NCBI GenBank assembly: GCA_902795355.1 | Contig: CADBKZ010000014.1 | Location: forward strand, 1 to 41,756 | Reading direction: 5' to 3' | Source of the DNA: an uncultured Ruminococcus sp. | GTDB taxonomy: Bacteria; Bacillota; Clostridia; Oscillospirales; CAG-272 | Length of the DNA stretch: 41,756 bases | Shown: positions 41,503 to 41,756 of the stretch, one piece after another | Layout: the number at the start of each line of letters is the position of its first letter | How positions within the stretch are numbered: position 1 is the stretch's first letter | Translations under genes and position numbers: made by a program | The notes under the pieces: model-generated | The model's input: only the letters and a program-made list of their open reading frames with translations | What the model was told of the DNA's origin: nothing | Database searches by the model: none

Positions 41503-41578
41503 GCTGGTGTAGCACAGTCGGTAGTGCAGCTGATTCGTAATCAGCAGGTCGTAAGTTCAAGTCTTATCACCAGCTCCA
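41503..41578 (+). tRNA. tRNA-Thr (CGU)
   Basis: Acceptor stem GCUGGUG with CACCAGC, encoded CCA. Anticodon stem GCUGA/UCAGC with loop UUCGUAA, anticodon CGU. Confidence 0.94.
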
Positions 41579-41588
41579 GCAACATAAA

Positions 41589-41664
41589 GGGGCATTAGCG
41601 CAGTTGGGAGCGCACAACACTGGCAGTGTTGGGGTCAGGGGTTCGAATCCCCTATGCTCCACCA
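41589..41664 (+). tRNA. tRNA-Ala (GGC)
   Basis: Acceptor stem GGGGCAU with AUGCUCC, encoded CCA. Anticodon stem CAACA/UGUUG with loop CUGGCAG, anticodon GGC. 10 bases after tRNA-Thr(CGU), same transcript. Confidence 0.93.
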
Positions 41665-41668
41665 TACG

Positions 41669-41715
41669 CAAATAATACGAACCCTGATGATAAGTCGGAG
41701 TTCGTATTATTTTTT
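41669..41715 (+). terminator. Terminator of the tRNA-Thr/tRNA-Ala unit
   Basis: AATAATACGAAC (41671-41682) pairs with GTTCGTATTATT (41700-41711), then a T run. The remaining bases to the window end show no gene. Confidence 0.88.
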
Positions 41716-41756
41716 GCAAAAGACTTCTTCGGAGTCAAAATACCAAGATGAATACG

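Noticed and set aside
1..41756. CRISPR arrays, insertion sequences, phage genes
   Set aside because: No regularly spaced repeats, transposase or integrase motifs were seen on either strand despite the flanking tRNA genes.

Overview
The window comes from a Gram-positive, Clostridia-like bacterium. It has sigma-A-type promoters (TTGACA-17-TATAAT), purine-rich ribosome binding sites, a T-box leader in front of valS, ECF-type import, lipoproteins and moderately GC-rich DNA. A gut Clostridia lineage of the Christensenellales/Oscillospirales kind fits, but this is inference; no rRNA is present. Almost every protein gene is on the minus strand. tRNA genes sit at both ends: Met(CAU) and Glu(UUC) on the left, Thr(GGU), Ala(CGC, minus strand), Thr(CGU) and Ala(GGC) on the right.

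Positions 571-27189 hold what looks like one large iron/heme acquisition locus, transcribed leftward from two strong promoters. Operon B (promoter 27161-27189) encodes an ABC ATPase, an eight-segment FtsX-type permease, a ZIP metal transporter, a membrane-tethered methyltransferase, an ATC-hydrolase-family protein, and a second methyltransferase interrupted by an in-frame TAG. Operon A (promoter 21029-21057, about 255-base leader) encodes two MacB-like ATPase-FtsX fusions, a 1069-residue lipoprotein with InlB-type and BspA-type leucine-rich repeats, a 1365-residue lipoprotein, a membrane-anchored protein with a NEAT-like (heme-binding) domain, and a DtxR-family regulator. From an internal promoter (7114-7142) it continues into two ABC half-transporters, an ECF S component (MptD/Trep_Strep type), EcfT, a double EcfA, and a second DtxR-family regulator. 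Five sites resembling DtxR/IdeR iron boxes (GTTAG...CTAAC) lie around the two main promoters and none were seen elsewhere. The order half-transporter pair, S, T, double-A matches my recollection of the streptococcal siaD-E-F-G-H heme genes. The added MacB-like transporters and giant lipoproteins make this an expanded version that I do not recognise as a described system.

Positions 27311-30779 carry an operon of ApbE flavin transferase (lipoprotein), a NusG-II-domain protein, a Gx-type membrane protein, an unknown 302-residue protein and Ogt DNA-repair methyltransferase. The first three are typical of membrane or extracellular flavin electron-transfer loci. Positions 30851-36154 carry a TetR-controlled sugar operon: regulator, GPH-type transporter, GH36 alpha-galactosidase-like enzyme and a GT-B-like protein, each of the last three overlapping by ATGA. 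Positions 36218-37254 hold a DUF2975-like membrane protein paired with a YozG-type helix-turn-helix regulator. Then come a 46-base perfect palindrome, valS with its T-box leader, a tRNA, a CrtO-like membrane protein and the right-hand tRNA cluster.

Starts were moved from the longest open frame to the codon with a good ribosome binding site where the two differed. All functions are from reading sequence; no searches were run.
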